Positions 1-11,402 of a DNA stretch of 64,000 nt are shown one piece after another. Position 1 is the stretch's first letter. Every line of letters begins with the position of its first letter. This stretch comes from Berberis thunbergii (taxonomy: Eukaryota; Streptophyta; Magnoliopsida; Ranunculales; Berberidaceae): the NCBI GenBank assembly GCA_003290165.1, contig QNQO01000596.1:496001-560000 (forward strand), given 5' to 3'. The position numbers and the translations under genes were made by a program. Under the pieces are notes generated by a model. The model did no database searches. It worked only from the letters and a program-made list of their open reading frames with translations, and was not told the DNA's origin.

Positions 1-760
1 TTGAAGTCGAACCCTTATCCAAGATAGGCCAGAGCCAGATTGAGGAATTCATATGGGCCTCCATCGGCTGCAGGTTTGACATCCCAAAAACACTGATCAC
101 TTAGAATACAATTCGTAGGCCATAGGGTTGAAAAGCTATGCAAGGAGCTCGACATCAACCACCAGGGCACCAGCAAGCCAACGGCCAAGCAGAAGTCACC
201 AACAGAACAATCTTGGAAGCACTCAAAACGAAACTCGATGCGGCCAAGGGAAAATGGGTCTCAATGCTTCCAGGAATACTACGGGCGTATTGAACCACAA
301 AAAGAACCCCAACTGGAAAAACACCTTTTGCCCTAGCCTATGGGTTGGAAGCTATGGTCCCAGTGGAGCTTGCAATACCGACCTTTTGAATAGAAGAGTT
401 CAGACCAGAGGACAACGATGAAGCTTTACGCATCGGGTTAGACTTCCTAGAAGAAAGGAGAGATCAAACCTTTGCTAGGATAGCCACCTACCAGAAAAAA
501 AAAATAGCTCAATACTACAATAAGAGAGTCAAGCCACATGAATTCAAAGTGGGAGACTGAGTACTCAGAAAAACTTAGCAAAACACAAAAGAACCAGACA
601 CATGCAAGCTAAACCTAAATTGAGAGGGGCCTTACAAAATAACCACGATCAACAGGCGAGGAACTTATTGGTTGGAAGACATCGATTAGGAGAAGCCTTA
701 TGCAGAATTGGAATGTAGAGCTCCTAAAATTTATTATCAATATACGGTATTTGCTTTTCC
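1..760 (+). pseudogene. Tat retrotransposon integrase, C-terminal part (degenerate)
   Basis: Plus-strand reading across shifting frames gives the end of a Ty3/gypsy integrase. The catalytic-glutamate region reads NGQAEVTNRTILEALKTKL at about 175-235. It is followed by a tract like TPFALAYGLEAMVPVEL near 325-372 and a C-terminal region with YNKRVKPHEFKVGD near 520-557 and a GPYKI motif near 630. In a live element this enzyme inserts the cDNA into the chromosome. Several stops and frameshifts show it is dead. The N-terminal zinc-binding and first catalytic Asp regions lie outside the window. Confidence 0.85.
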
Positions 761-875
761 TAAAACTCTCACAGCTGTCTAAATCAACAACCAATCAATC
801 TATCACAGTCCGATTCTCACCCACTCAATGAATTGCATGATTCGAGGCACCAGAATCAGACTTACCAAACTCGAC

Positions 876-1745
876 CAAAGCTTAGTCAGTTTCAGCTGAT
901 GACGATGGCTTCTGGTCTGGTCTAAGACCTAGTCCGCTAGGCGGATAACGATGGGTTAGAAAGTGGGAGCTTAGTCAGCGCTCTAAGCCTGATCGAGACG
1001 GTTTGCCAGGGATCATTGTCCTATAACGGATAATGATCATCGAACCCAACCAAAGCTTAGTTAGTGACGACTGATGATGATAGCTTCTGGTTCGCTCGAA
1101 GCCTAGTCCGCAAATAACGGATGACGATGGCCTAAAAAGTGGGAGTCTAGTCAGCACTCTCGACGCTTGATGACAATGGCTTGCCAAAGATCACCGTCTA
1201 GTTACGGACAATGATTGTCGAACCCAACCAAAGCTTAGTCAGTGGTCACTGATGACGATAGCTTCTAGTTTGCTCTAACACCTAGTCCACCGAGCGCGGA
1301 TGATGATGGGTAGAAAGTGGGAGCCTAGTCAGTGCTCACGCAGCCTGATGAGGATGGCTTGCCAGGGATTTTTGCCCAATTGCGGGGAATGATCGTCGAA
1401 CTTTATCACTTTAACACCTAGTCTGTCGAGTACGGATGACGATGAGTTAAAAAGTGGGAGTCTAGCCAGTGCTCATGCAGCCTGATGACGATGGTTTGTT
1501 AGTGATCATTGTCATTCCGCAGACAGTGATCACGAACCTTGTCACTCTAACACGTAGTTCGCCGAGTGCGGATGATGATGGGTTAGAAAGTGAGTCTAGT
1601 CAGTGCTCATGTGGCTGATGATGATGGCTTGCTAGGGATCGTTGTCATTTCGTAAACAATGATCGCCAAACCTAGCCAAAGCTTGGTTGGTTTAAACTAA
1701 TGATAATGGCTTCTGGCCCAACCTACGGCCTAGCCCGCTGTAAAA
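876..1745 (+). repeat. Degenerate tandem repeat, ~175-bp unit, in element 1
   Basis: Units begin near CAAAGCTTAGTCAGT at 876, 1051 and 1229, giving periods of 175 and 178 bp. Each unit carries GATGACGATGGCTTCTGG, then CCTAGTCCGC, GTTAGAAAGTGGGAG and GCTTGCCAGGGATCAT. From about 1400 the units are shortened by an internal loss of roughly 40 bp (copies near 1400 and 1534), and a last partial unit lies near 1680-1740. It sits between the integrase and the 3' LTR. The same repeat family occurs at 26598-27570. Confidence 0.85.
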
Positions 1746-2059
1746 AAAATTAAGGAGGTCCAAGAAGTCCAAAGTAAAATGACTTCCAAATTTGTTGCGC
1801 AAGTAATGTGTCGATAAGCCCGATGCTATAGCATGACAACTCAGCTAAGCTTCAGAGAGTACAAGTACAAAATACCACTTAGCAAACTTTTTTTATATCA
1901 TGCCTTTAAATATTACAATTGTTTTGAAGAATTAACTTCAGAGGCTGAATAGCCAGATACATAAGAACGGACTGTAGGGGATAAGGGATTATTGTCCAAG
2001 GATTGTTCTGAGTTGTTGATCGGGGATGCAGGATCAGAGGCATCTATCTCGTCAATCTT

Positions 2060-2235
2060 CTAGTAAGCAGCCTTCCTGTAGCGTGCAAAGTCAAGCTCAA
2101 GATCAGGGTTCTCTTTTTTTATCAGGCCTAGCAGATCCAGCCTACCCTGGATGATATCGGGGAATTCTAAAGCTGCCAACTGCGCATGTTCCCGAGTTTT
2201 GGACTCTGACAAGGTCGCCTCCACTTTTTGTCAGC
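2060..2235 (-). pseudogene. Remnant of Tat antisense ORF (C-terminal tail)
   Basis: On the minus strand this reads GRLDLLGLIKKENPDLELD followed by FARYRKAAY. It matches the tail of the longer antisense ORF at 27980-30490, which reads GRLQLLHLMKNEHPNWDLSY. The rest of the antisense ORF has been deleted from element 1. The product is unknown. Antisense ORFs of this kind are known in Tat-lineage elements such as maize Grande. Confidence 0.6.
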
Positions 2236-2380
2236 CTATATGAAAGTGCATCCACATGAGATTTCTCTTCCGCCAGTTGTTGTCGTAACAATTCAGACTC
2301 AACCAATCATGACCACCCAGATCTTCTATGACATGACTAAATGGATAGATGAACTTGCCTACCAACTCTGGGGGAGTAGC

Positions 2381-3010
2381 AAATGATACACGAAACCGCC
2401 CTTTAATCAGCACCGTACGCATGTCATGATGATCTCATCAGCAGACAACAACAATAAGCCCATATTGGCAGAATCCACAAGGTTGGATCCAAGTTGCAAT
2501 GCCCTATTAAGCCCACATGTCATATGGTAAAGCCCAATACCCATAAGACCTAATCAGACAAGTATATGAGGGATCTTCTAAGACGGGCATGCCAACAACA
2601 CATTGGTTCCGACTAAGAACATATCCTAGAGTATAAGTCATGCATAGAAACTTCCTTGCATGGACAATACTCCACAAGGAAAACCTCTTCCACAAATCTA
2701 GGAGCACAAGTAATATAGGGAAACTCTCCTACATAGATGACTCCCAACTAGAAAATGATCTCCAACAATATCTCTTTCCCTAAACTAAGCCACCGAAGGC
2801 CTAGCCAAACAAGGATTCTCACATTACAATAAGACATAGATTTGACAAAGAAATGTATGCTTCAGAATCCAATTTATAGTTTTAAGCTTTCCTTTAGTTT
2901 TGTCTGACTTTAGCATCGAAGTGTCATCGACCACCACAACCATAGTCCTTGACTCATGTGCGTTCCCTATGCAGGTCAAAGTCAAGGGAGAGCAGGAATC
3001 GACTGCATCA
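2381..3010 (+). repeat. 3' LTR of element 1
   Basis: About 630 bp alignable by eye with the LTRs at 21950-22654 and 30787-31433. Shared blocks include GCATGTCATGATGATCTCATC, the tract around AAGCCCACATGTCA and the end AATCGACTGCATCA. It directly follows CTGGGGGAGTAGC, the same polypurine-like context as at 30774-30786. The expected TGATGATACA start has decayed to AAATGATACA. Confidence 0.85.
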
Positions 3011-3539
3011 CTAACTATTTTTTGCTCTTGAGCCTTAGCTAGTAACATTCTCTTCTTTGGATACCCATCAAATTGGGTTTGGGTGTCATTCTGATCTTCG
3101 ATCCTGACTTCATAGAGTAGCAAACTTCCTTTTGTAAAACAAGTGCTTGGCATTCTAGTTTTCTTCGTAGGCTGTCATGTTAGGAACAAAAATCGGTCGC
3201 AGGGCTTGTGAACACACTCATGCAAGGCTCTTTTACACCAACATTTTAAAAATAATTGGAAGATCTGATTGTAAAAATTATGATCAATGGCAATTTCACC
3301 TCTGTTCAATTAGAACCCGTATACTAAACAATCTACTCTTTTATCAATAATTTAGAACTTTCGAGAGGAAAAAAATCAATTGACTATTTCAGTATAAAAA
3401 TAATATCCCCATAAAACAAGACAGACTATGTCAGTATAAAAATAAAAATCCCTTGGTAACAACTGATGAAATCGCCAAAAGAGCTACATTTCATACGATA
3501 TCCACGCAATAAGAACTTCTATTCAAATTATAATTCCGC
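3011..3539. other. Flanking sequence, no confident gene
   Basis: This follows the element 1 LTR. On the minus strand 2824-3153 is open for 109 codons, but about half of it lies inside the LTR and I do not recognise the product. The remainder is AT-rich and shows no further signal. Confidence 0.4.
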
Positions 3540-3990
3540 TAGGGGTGGACATGTTCTACGTGCGCGAATATTCAATATTTTTTTATTTAATTTAAAGGCC
3601 TATGTATAATTTATAAATAATTAGAGAACTTCAAATAAATTAGGCTTAATAATTAATCAACGTTTTGGAGGAATTGGTTTTGATTGTAAAAATATGAAAT
3701 ATGAATGGCTAAATGAAAAATGAAAAATTAGATGTAAATGTCTACTTATAATTTATACATAATTGCAGGACTTCAAATAAATAACCTAAATTTAGAATTA
3801 ATGAATATTGAGAGGGGCTGGATTTGATTATAAATAATCTGAATTTGGGAAAGAGTAAAAGAATATAATGGTAATTTTCAATTTAAAGACACAAATACCT
3901 TGGTGCTATTCATTGTTATGATAGTTTTACATGTAATTATTAAAAATAAGGAAAGGCAAAACGGATACAATTTACTATTCATTTAGGTAA
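3540..3990. repeat. AT-rich dispersed repeat, monomer
   Basis: It contains two diverged sub-blocks (about 3590-3720 and 3735-3880) sharing TATAATTTATAAATAATT, ACTTCAAATAAATTA and GATTTGATTATAAATAAT-like tracts. It ends near TTTTACATGTAATTATTAA. The same succession occurs at 20950-21790. The class is unknown; no TIR or target duplication was found. Confidence 0.55.
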
Positions 3991-4973
3991 GATTAAAGAA
4001 TAATTCTAGGGAGTCTGAGTTTGCAGCCTTGGGGGGCGAATTTATCCTTTTGCCCTCCTTTGTTGTTGTTATATTTAAAGAGTAGATAAAAAGGTAGGGG
4101 CAAAAATGTAAAAATGCCACCCAGACTGCAAACCCAGGCAGCAGACCCAGGCTTCCTAGAAGCACTCAAGATTAAATCTAGGTTAAATCTTCTCAGACCT
4201 TGTTCTAGGTCTCTCTAGCTGGAATCTAAAATGAGTTGAAAGTACAATTATTATTCTTTTCCTTCCAAACTCCTCTCTCTGAAACTACTCTTACCCTCAA
4301 AGCAAACTAGGACTCTATTTTTCTAAATCTCACTGAATCCTCAATCGTTGGGAAACACCTTTCCTCCAAGCCACCCCCAGTTAAGAACTTGAAAATTTGA
4401 TTGACACAATTTTTATGATCCATTTTGCTGCTATGACTTGAAATTTTGCAATTTCTCAGCTTGTTCATTAATTCTGATTTTGATGTAAATAGTTTATGGT
4501 AGTTGCAAAAGCTGATTCTAGTTGAACGTTGATCAATTCAACTCTCGATTGGCATAAATTCTTGAGTAGTTCTGCTTGTGAAATTCAATTCAAGACTGAT
4601 GATAACATCAAACTGTTGTAATGCCTCACTGAAAGGTTTATGCTTAAGATATACAGGTCTACATAAGTGTTTCAATGGTGATCTTCACTACTTTGTTGAG
4701 AGAAGACATAATTAGTTAAGACTGGAGATGTTGACAGAAACGAAATAAAATCTCTTTCTTATTTAGTTGTCGAGAGAAGGCACAATTAGTTAAGACTAGA
4801 CATAATTAATTAAGAATGGAGATGTTGACAGAAGCGAAAAAAAAAAAATATTTCCTATTTAGTTGGAGTTTGTTCTCCAAATCAGGATAAATATTGTAGA
4901 CAAATAACTTACTCCCTTTTCGCTGCCTTCCCATTGGCTGGACAGTAAATGGGGAGGACAGCAAATTGGGCTC
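3991..4973. other. AT-rich intergenic spacer
   Basis: No coding signal. A small local duplication is visible: AGAGAAG-CATAATTAGTTAAGACT blocks around 4697-4760 recur near 4772-4840. The 144-bp tandem array follows directly. Confidence 0.5.
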
Positions 4974-5549
4974 GATTTGCTAACTCACGTTAGTGGTTCC
5001 AAGTTACGTGGAGATCCATTCATTTAGGTTGTAACTAATTCCTACTCCCCGGATGATCCAGGTTCCCTAAATATTGAAGCATCATGTTCAGTTCTTAGCT
5101 TGTCCCCAAAACTTGACGATTTGCTAACTCACGTTAGTGGTTCCAAGTTACGTGGAGATCCATTCATTTAGGTTGTAACTAATTCCTACTCCCCGGATGA
5201 TCCAGGTTCCCTAAATATTGAAGCATCATGTTCAGTTCTTAGCTTGTCCCCAAAACTTGACGATTTGCTAACTCACGTTAGTGGTTCCAAGTTACGTGGA
5301 GATCCATTCATTTAGGTTGTAACTAATTCCTACTCCCCGGATGATCCAGGTTCCCTAAATATTGAAGCATCATGTTCAGTTCTTAGCTTGTCCCCAAAAC
5401 TTGACGATTTGCTAACTCACGTTAGTGGTTCCAAGTTACGTGGAGATCCATTCATTTAGGTTGTAACTAATTCCTACTCCCCGGACGATCCAGGTTCCCT
5501 AAATATTGAAGCATCATGTTCAGTTCTTAGCTTGTCCCCAAAACTTGAC
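4974..5549. repeat. Tandem array, 4 x 144 bp, near identical
   Basis: Four head-to-tail copies start at GATTTGCTAACTCACG at 4974, 5118, 5262 and 5406, exactly 144 bp apart. Copies 1-3 look identical by eye. Copy 4 differs by one base (CCGGACGATCC in place of CCGGATGATCC, near 5484). The unit has no open frame through it and no similarity to other sequence in the window. Near identity implies very recent amplification, or an assembly collapse or expansion. Confidence 0.95.
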
Positions 5550-5639
5550 ATTCTCATCGATATTGGAAGGATACACCTAGCACTAGATAATACAGGACAA
5601 CTATACAGGGTGATATGAAAGAGTTGTCATCAAATTATA

Positions 5640-5770
5640 TGCAACTAATGGTGTTATGGCCTAGTGGTTAGGGCTGTGTGGGTTTGTTCCCCACGTCCTA
5701 GCTTCAAATTTCACTATTCTAGTGGTTAGGTTTTGGGATCCTTAAAAACCCTGCTTGCCTTCCGAAAAAT
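5640..5770 (+). mobile_element. SINE (tRNA-related)
   Basis: A tRNA-like head has an A-box-like TGGCCTAGTGG near 5657 and a B-box-like GCTTCAAATTTC near 5701. A unique body with GGTTTTGGGATCCTTAAAAA follows, and the 3' end is A-rich (AAAAATAAAAAAAAAC). Short ACTAA flanks on both sides could be a target duplication. A 5'-truncated relative sits at 49914-49985 in opposite orientation. Confidence 0.7.
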
Positions 5771-6137
5771 AAAAAAAAACTAACATACGCATTCCCATTC
5801 AATGACTTGAAGAAATCCTTTCATTAAATAAAAAGAGCATATAGAATGCGAAATAGCTATATGAGGATTCAAGTTTTACTATAATTAATCCAGAACAAAG
5901 AAAGAAACAAAAAAGCATCCATGGGAGCTCATAACCCTCCAAACCTTGTCAAGAAGCACAAACTCAATTAAAATCAGATTAAGTTCTGAAACCAAAACAA
6001 GCTTTATCGGTTTCAATGTCATCACCAATTCATGTAAGAAAGCATATATAGTACACCTGTCCTCTACGATGTCCATTCATCACGAGGTAATCCTTGACTG
6101 AAATCAGCATAAATAAGACGACATCTAAGTAAGCCAA
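5771..6137. other. 3' flank of the amidophosphoribosyltransferase gene
   Basis: AT-rich non-coding sequence that should hold the 3' UTR and polyadenylation region of the minus-strand gene. A 63-codon minus-strand frame at 5885-6076 shows no recognisable protein. Confidence 0.4.
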
Positions 6138-7858
6138 TTAATTATCCTTTCCTACAGGCTGAATTTTGGGTACCTGAACCCATCCTTCCTCTAGAGATTG
6201 CAAACTAGCATTCACTCCATCATCAACAGAATCTCCCACAGTTTTCACTTTAAGCTCTGTTGGCATAACAGGATAATTGCCAGAGAAGCATGCGTAGCAA
6301 AACCCAGGAGCTTCATCGCCCATGTACTTCCTCAAACTTTCCAATGAAAGAAAACTGAGTGAATCACACCCAATATACTGTCTAATTTCCTCAACATTCA
6401 TCCTATTTGAAATCAACTCCTCCGCACTTGGTGTGTCAACACCATAATAACAAGACCCGATAATTGGCGGACTTGCTATCCTCATATGAACTTCTTTTGC
6501 TCCAGCTTCCTTCAGCAACCTAACAATCTTCGAACTTGTAGTTCCCCTCACAATCGAGTCATCCACAACCACCACTCTCTGACCCTCCAAAACATCCTGA
6601 ACCGGGGCAAGTTTTAGTTTCACCCCGAAGTCCCGAATCTTCTGTGAAGGCTCAATAAATGTTCTACCAACATAATGTGATCGAATTAAACCCTGTTTGA
6701 AAGGTACCCCAGCCTTGGCAGCATAACCAAGCGCCGCAACCACCCCAGAATCTGGCACAGCTATCACAACATCACATTCTACAGGGGCTTCAGTTGCTAA
6801 AATCTCCCCATACCTTTCCCTAGACAAATAAACGGAGCGCCCAAAAACTATAGAATTTGGTTGCGAAAAATAAATGTGTTCAAAGATACATGCTTTTCTT
6901 TCTCTATGAGGCATTAGGCAAAGTGACCTTACCCCATCTTTCTTGTCAACCACAAGAACTTCTCCTGGATTCACTTCGCGCTCGTAGGTGGCTTCAATCA
7001 GGTCTAAAGCACACGTCTCCGATGCAAAAACAACTGCCCCATTGCTCCTTCTACCCATAACCAATGGTCTAAACCCACGGGGATCCCTAACAGCTACCAG
7101 CTTGTCCTCTGTGATGAATACCATAGAATAAGCTCCTTCCAGCTGCTCACAAGCCTCAACAATTCTAAGAAAAAAAGGCCTTTTCTTTGAAATAGCAATC
7201 AAATGAAGAACAACCTCTGTATCAGAACTCGTGTTAAAGATTGAACCATTATCTTCAAGCTTTGCTCTAAGGGTTCTATAATTCACCAAATTCCCATTAT
7301 GGGCAACACCAATCGAACCGAATCGATACCCAGCAACAAAAGGCTGGACATTTTTTAGCATAGAAGCTCCTGCAGTAGAGTACCTAACATGCCCAATTGA
7401 AGACTCACCTGGAAGCTGATCAAGCTTGGATTGACTGAAAACTTCGGAAACTAAACCAACCCCAGTAATTGATTTAAGAACATTATCATCGACAGTGACC
7501 ATACCTGCACCTTCCTGACCTCTGTGTTGAAGAGCATGGAGGGCAAGATAGCAAAGACGAGATGCCTCTGGGTCTCCATAGATGCCCACAACCCCACATT
7601 CTTCCCTTGGTTTCTCATCATAAAATCCATCATCTGGGTTTGTTTCAGAGACGAAATCTAACAATGGGTTGGCTTTAGAAGTGAGATTAGAAGCAGCAAC
7701 TTTCAGGGAAATGGATTGAAAGGGGGAGGGTATAAGGAGGGGTTTAGGCGAGAAAGAGAGGGTTTGTGATGGTAGGAAGACAAAATATGGGGTTTTTTCT
7801 TCTCGAGAGATGAAGATGATGATGAGGTGATGGAAGAGTGATGATGTATTGTGGCCAT
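6138..7858 (-). CDS. ASE: Amidophosphoribosyltransferase, plastid type (apparent frameshift in transit peptide)
   Basis: Glutamine PRPP amidotransferase catalyses the first committed step of purine synthesis, making phosphoribosylamine from PRPP and glutamine in plastids. The body is one uninterrupted minus-strand frame of about 508 codons (7664 to 6138), intronless as in Arabidopsis. It begins with the propeptide and nucleophile region EKPREECGVVGIYG (Cys about residue 23 of that frame). The class II glutaminase domain follows, with HALQHRGQEGAG and HNGNLVNY. Then come the PRPP loop VVVVDDSIVRGTTSSK and the cysteines of the iron-sulphur cluster (KACIFEH, YIGCDSL, FCYACFSG). No in-frame ATG precedes the catalytic Cys. 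The natural start appears to be the ATG at 7858, after a CT-rich leader, opening a Ser/His-rich transit peptide (MATIHHHSSITSSSSSS). That start lies 194 bases above 7664 and is therefore out of frame. One small indel between 7858 and about 7665, either real or a sequencing error in G or T runs, explains this. Confidence 0.93.
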
Positions 7859-8120
7859 TGATGAAGAAGAAGAAGAGATTGCTCTGCTTTGCTATGTGGA
7901 GTTGGGATTGAAAGGGCAGAGACTCGAAAGAAGAAGAGAGATTTTATGGGGCTTTCAAGGCGGCGTGTGTGAGTGGACCGTCGGATCAAATCCTACGGCT
8001 ATGATTTGTGTGCAGGAGCCCGTGCTGCGCACACCCCACGGGTCCTCTAAGATGAGATTTTTGGGCTTGTCAAAAATAGGCTTTGTTTGTTGTTGTTTTG
8101 AGTTTTTAGGTTTTATTGCT
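7859..8120 (-). promoter_or_regulatory. 5' UTR and proximal promoter of the amidophosphoribosyltransferase
   Basis: Read on the minus strand, the ATG at 7858 is preceded by a pyrimidine-rich CTCTTCTTCTTCTTCATCA leader, typical of plant 5' UTRs. No clear TATA box could be fixed. The 7851-8129 plus-strand frame is an antisense shadow. Confidence 0.4.
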
Positions 8121-8315
8121 GAAAACTAACTGGACTTCTACTCTTTCCAATAACAAATCAAGATTTACACAAACCTGCACAAAGATTTTATGTAGTTATT
8201 ATCAAATATCACATTCTATTGAAGTTTGACTTTCTTTTATATAGTAAATCTGGTAATATTGAATTCAGTACTATATTTTATGTTTTTTTTCTTTCTATAT
8301 TTCCCTTTTTTAGAC

Positions 8316-8580
8316 TTTGTTTCAATTTATATATATATAGTAAATCTAGTAATCAGTTATGCGTGAACATGAGCTGTTTCAATTTATATTATATATATAT
8401 ATATATATAGTAAATCTAGTAATCAGTTACCGAAAAGCTGTTTCAATTTTTATTATATATATATATATATAGTAAATATAGTAATCAGTTACCGCGTGTA
8501 CATGAGCTGTTTCAATTTTTTATAATAATATATATATAGTAAATCTAGTAATCAGTTACCACGTGTACATGAGCTTTTAG
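8316..8580. repeat. AT-rich minisatellite, ~4 copies of 62-70 bp
   Basis: Copies of TAGTAAATCTAGTAATCAGTTA recur with AATCAGTT at about 8351, 8421, 8483 and 8550. They are separated by TTTCAATTT plus (TA)n tracts and often by GCGTGTACATGAGCT. Length variation comes from the embedded TA runs. Confidence 0.8.
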
Positions 8581-8602
8581 TTGCAAGCCTTGTAATTTGA
8601 AC

Positions 8603-9613
8603 TAAGAGTGGGTATCTAATTCTGCGATCCCGATATCATTTCGATTTTTTCGAGTCTTAATGGGATTCAATAATTTCATCCCGATCTAGAATGGGATGGG
8701 ATGAGATGGGATGAAGATTTTCAATCCAGCCAATCTCGTCCCGTCCCGAGCTAATTTTTTAATATTTATTATTAATATTTTATTTATTTATTTATTTATT
8801 TATATTCATATAAACTTAAAGATGACTGACAAAAACTCATGGTGTTTGCATTTGAATTCTTTCTGGGATCTTCATCTTTTGATGTTCAAGATTGCATTTG
8901 AATTTCATTTATTTTATTTTGGGTTTTATATATTATGTAATATCGATTTAGACTATATATGAGTGTCTCTTGAGGCTATCATTTCTGGGTTTATTTGAAG
9001 TTTCAAGGAGAAAACAGATGAAAACAAAAGCAAATTGAACTCTCCCAAACATTCCAACTAGATTGGCACTTGATGGAGGTTTGCAATCAATCACGTGCTC
9101 ATTACGTATACAATGTTATAAGCATCTTGAGAGACATATTCAGACATGTTTTTTATCCATTATTAATTTGTTTTAAGACTAAAGCCTGCTAGGTAATATG
9201 CTAGTCACCCTCGGGCAATAAGAGTTATCTTGTAGTGTCAGAGAACGTATATTTAAAAGCTGATCTGGTTTACGAGACCTTGGGTTTTCCATGGGGTCGC
9301 CTCTATATTAGTGGGTGTTTCACTGCTTAGGTGTTATCCATAACTATTTCCAGATTCTTGCAATTTGCTTGTAGGTTTAAGAAAGTTATTTTTCACGCTC
9401 TATATTAATTATAAGAAAATTATTTTTCACGTTCTTATATGATGATAATCTTCGCAGCAGTCACAGACAGCACGCTGAGCCCGTCCCGAACCCGTTTGGG
9501 ATGGGACGAGGTCGGGATGGGGTTTTTCCATCTCGTCCCGTCCTGATCACGTATGAACGGGATGGGATAGGGATGGGTATATCTCGTCCCATCCCGTCCC
9601 GTGCCCACCCTTA
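8603..9613. mobile_element. Non-autonomous hAT-type transposon, 1011 bp, TSD ATTTGAAC
   Basis: Inverted ends TAAGAGTGGGTAT (8603) and TGCCCACCCTTA (to 9613) are flanked by a perfect 8-bp direct repeat ATTTGAAC at 8595-8602 and 9614-9621. An 8-bp duplication is the hAT signature. Subterminal regions are rich in GGGATGGG/CGTCCCGTCCCG motifs at about 8690-8750 and 9475-9605. No transposase is present. The interior is AT-rich and non-coding. Confidence 0.93.
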
Positions 9614-9803
9614 ATTTGAACAATTCTGGTGTTTTGGTTTTTGATAGTTAGTGGCAATAAAATAATTTGTTAATGGTCTTTTTGGCTCCACAAAAATAGA
9701 CATGAAAATTGAAATTGTTTTTGTGAGTTTGATTCTGATGCCTTCTCTTTGGATTTGGATTTTCATGAATAGTGGGATAACATTCTTACAAAGAAACGAT
9801 TTC

Positions 9804-9953
9804 TTGAAGCCTTTCTCATGTTAGGGTTGACCCATGCCATGTGTATAGCTATGATCGGGTGACTGTTCGATGTTTCGTCACAAGCAATGGAAAAGTATAG
9901 GTGCGTATCTCGATGCAAGCAACATTTTTATGTGGTTTATTATCTATCTTTTT
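9804..9953 (-). repeat. Truncated 3' LTR remnant of element 3
   Basis: About 150 bp match 19870-20027, including CATGCCATGTG, TGATCGGGTGACTGTT, CAATGGAAAAGTATA, ATCTCGATGCAAGCAA and GTGGTTTATTATCTAT. The left edge near TTGAAGCC (9804) is a truncation point. The match runs about 70 bp past the position expected for the LTR start, so the exact border is uncertain. Confidence 0.6.
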
Positions 9954-9959
9954 TTGGGG

Positions 9960-11388
9960 GTCAAACACCTGAGCAAAGGGCCAGTTACTAATCTTCTGCA
10001 CAGCCAGTCATTGAGGAGCATATACCGTACTGCTTTTGTTTTCAGCTTGCTAGTCTCCAGCTTATCTACTGGGATGACTCCATCTTTGATGTGGCTGATT
10101 AGGGGGCTCATCCAGCTGGCCTTGATTGTGGAAAAGGTTTCGTGGAGCTCTCCTTCCTTAGGGCCGACTTCTCCTAGAACTCTATGAGTGTGTCAGATTC
10201 ATCCTCTTCAAACAAGACCTTTTCGGCTAAATCGTCGGCTTTCGAGTTGTCTGTTTAGGGACAACGGTGGAGTAGTATTCTCTTGAACTCTCTTTTGGTG
10301 TCAATTGTTTTCCCGCAATAAGCCATCATTTAGGGGTCTTTAACATCGAATTCAATGTTCACTTGATTGACCACCAGTTAAGAGTCGCTAAACACCATGA
10401 ATTCTTCAATTCCGATTCATTTCCCTAGTTTTAACTCGACTATGAGGGTTTCATATTCCGCTTCATTGTTTGAAGTGTGGAAGCCGAATTTTATAACCTT
10501 CTTGAGGGTGACCCCTTCTGGGGTATCAATGACGATTTTGGCTCCGCAACACTTCACGTTGGATGACTCGTCACATTGCAAAATCAATCCTTGTGGTGGC
10601 GGCTCGAGGTTCTCGTCTCCTTGCTAGTCTTTCAACCTCAGTTTTCCTATTTAATGAACTCAACAATGAAGTATGTCAGTGCTTGCGCCTTGATGGTCGT
10701 TTTCGGAATGTAATGAATGTCAAACTTTCCTAGCTCTACTTACCATTTGACCATTTTTCGTGATAGCTTTAGCTTGTTAAATACCGATCGGAATGGGTAC
10801 TTAGTCAGGACTGTTATTGAGTGAGCTTGGAAGTAGGGCCTCAACTTTCTGGAGGAAGTTACTAGGGCTAAGGCCAGCTTTTCCAGGTTAGGGTAGTTAG
10901 TCTCAGTTTCATCAAACGTTTTGATGATTTAGTTAAACAGGCTTTTGTTTCATTTTCTCCTCCCGACTCAGAGTTGAGCTGATATTGTGCTCCGAGACTG
11001 AGAGGTATAGGTAAAGCATCTCACCCAAAGTAGGTTTCAATTCGAAAGCAGTTTAATGTTTCCCATATATGCCTTCAAATCTTCGAAGGTCTGTTCACAC
11101 TACTCTCCCCATTGAATTTTTTTCCCTTCAGGATCTTGAAGAAAGAGAGACATCTGTCTGAGGATTCGAAAATGAATTTGTTCAGGGCTACAACCCTCCC
11201 AATCAGGCTCTGTCGAGAAGAGCTTGAATTTGCTTTGGATCAACCTCTACTCCCCTTTGGTTGACTATGTAGCCCAAGCATTTATCTAATTGTACCCCAA
11301 ATATGCAATTTTGTGGGTTGAGCTTCAGTCGGTACTTTAGGAGTTGAGAAAACGCTGCATAGAGGTTCGCCGGATGATTGGTACTATG
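9960..11388 (-). pseudogene. Tat pol: end of RT plus RNase H (degenerate)
   Basis: The minus strand resumes the RT domain at 11388 with HSTNHPANLYAAFSQLLKY and CIFGVQLDKCLGYIVNQRG (to 11203). RT-RH connecting sequence follows. RNase H lies at about 10650-10190, with NNEAEYETLIVELKLGK near 10480-10430 and a FSDSxLVVNQ motif near 10390. In a live element these synthesise cDNA and remove the RNA template. Multiple stops. The upstream RT half is at 17110-17580 beyond the CACTA. Confidence 0.85.
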
Positions 11389-11402
11389 CACTACAAGAAA
11401 GC

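Larger units (their letters stand above)
1..3010 (+). mobile_element. Tat-lineage Ty3/gypsy retrotransposon, 3' part (element 1)
   Basis: This is the right-hand part of a plus-strand LTR retrotransposon that enters from outside the window. In order it holds the end of the integrase, a degenerate 175-bp tandem array, a short remnant of an antisense ORF, a purine-rich tract with a G-run at about 2368-2380, and a 3' LTR. The same order is seen in the element at 21950-31433, which supports one family. Tandem repeats and extra ORFs between pol and the 3' LTR are known for the Tat lineage. Coding parts are full of stops, so it is inactive. No target duplication can be tested because the 5' end is missing. 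Confidence 0.85.

Noticed and set aside
876..1745. CRISPR-like regular repeats
   Set aside because: Units are long, adjacent and diverged tandem repeats within a plant retrotransposon, with no spacers.
5640..5720. Possible tRNA gene
   Set aside because: A- and B-box-like motifs exist, but no cloverleaf can be formed and the sequence continues into a SINE body with an A-rich tail.
7744..7989. Minus-strand 81-codon frame upstream of the amidophosphoribosyltransferase
   Set aside because: Third reading frame through the leader and transit-peptide region; the ATG at 7858 in another frame gives the better start.
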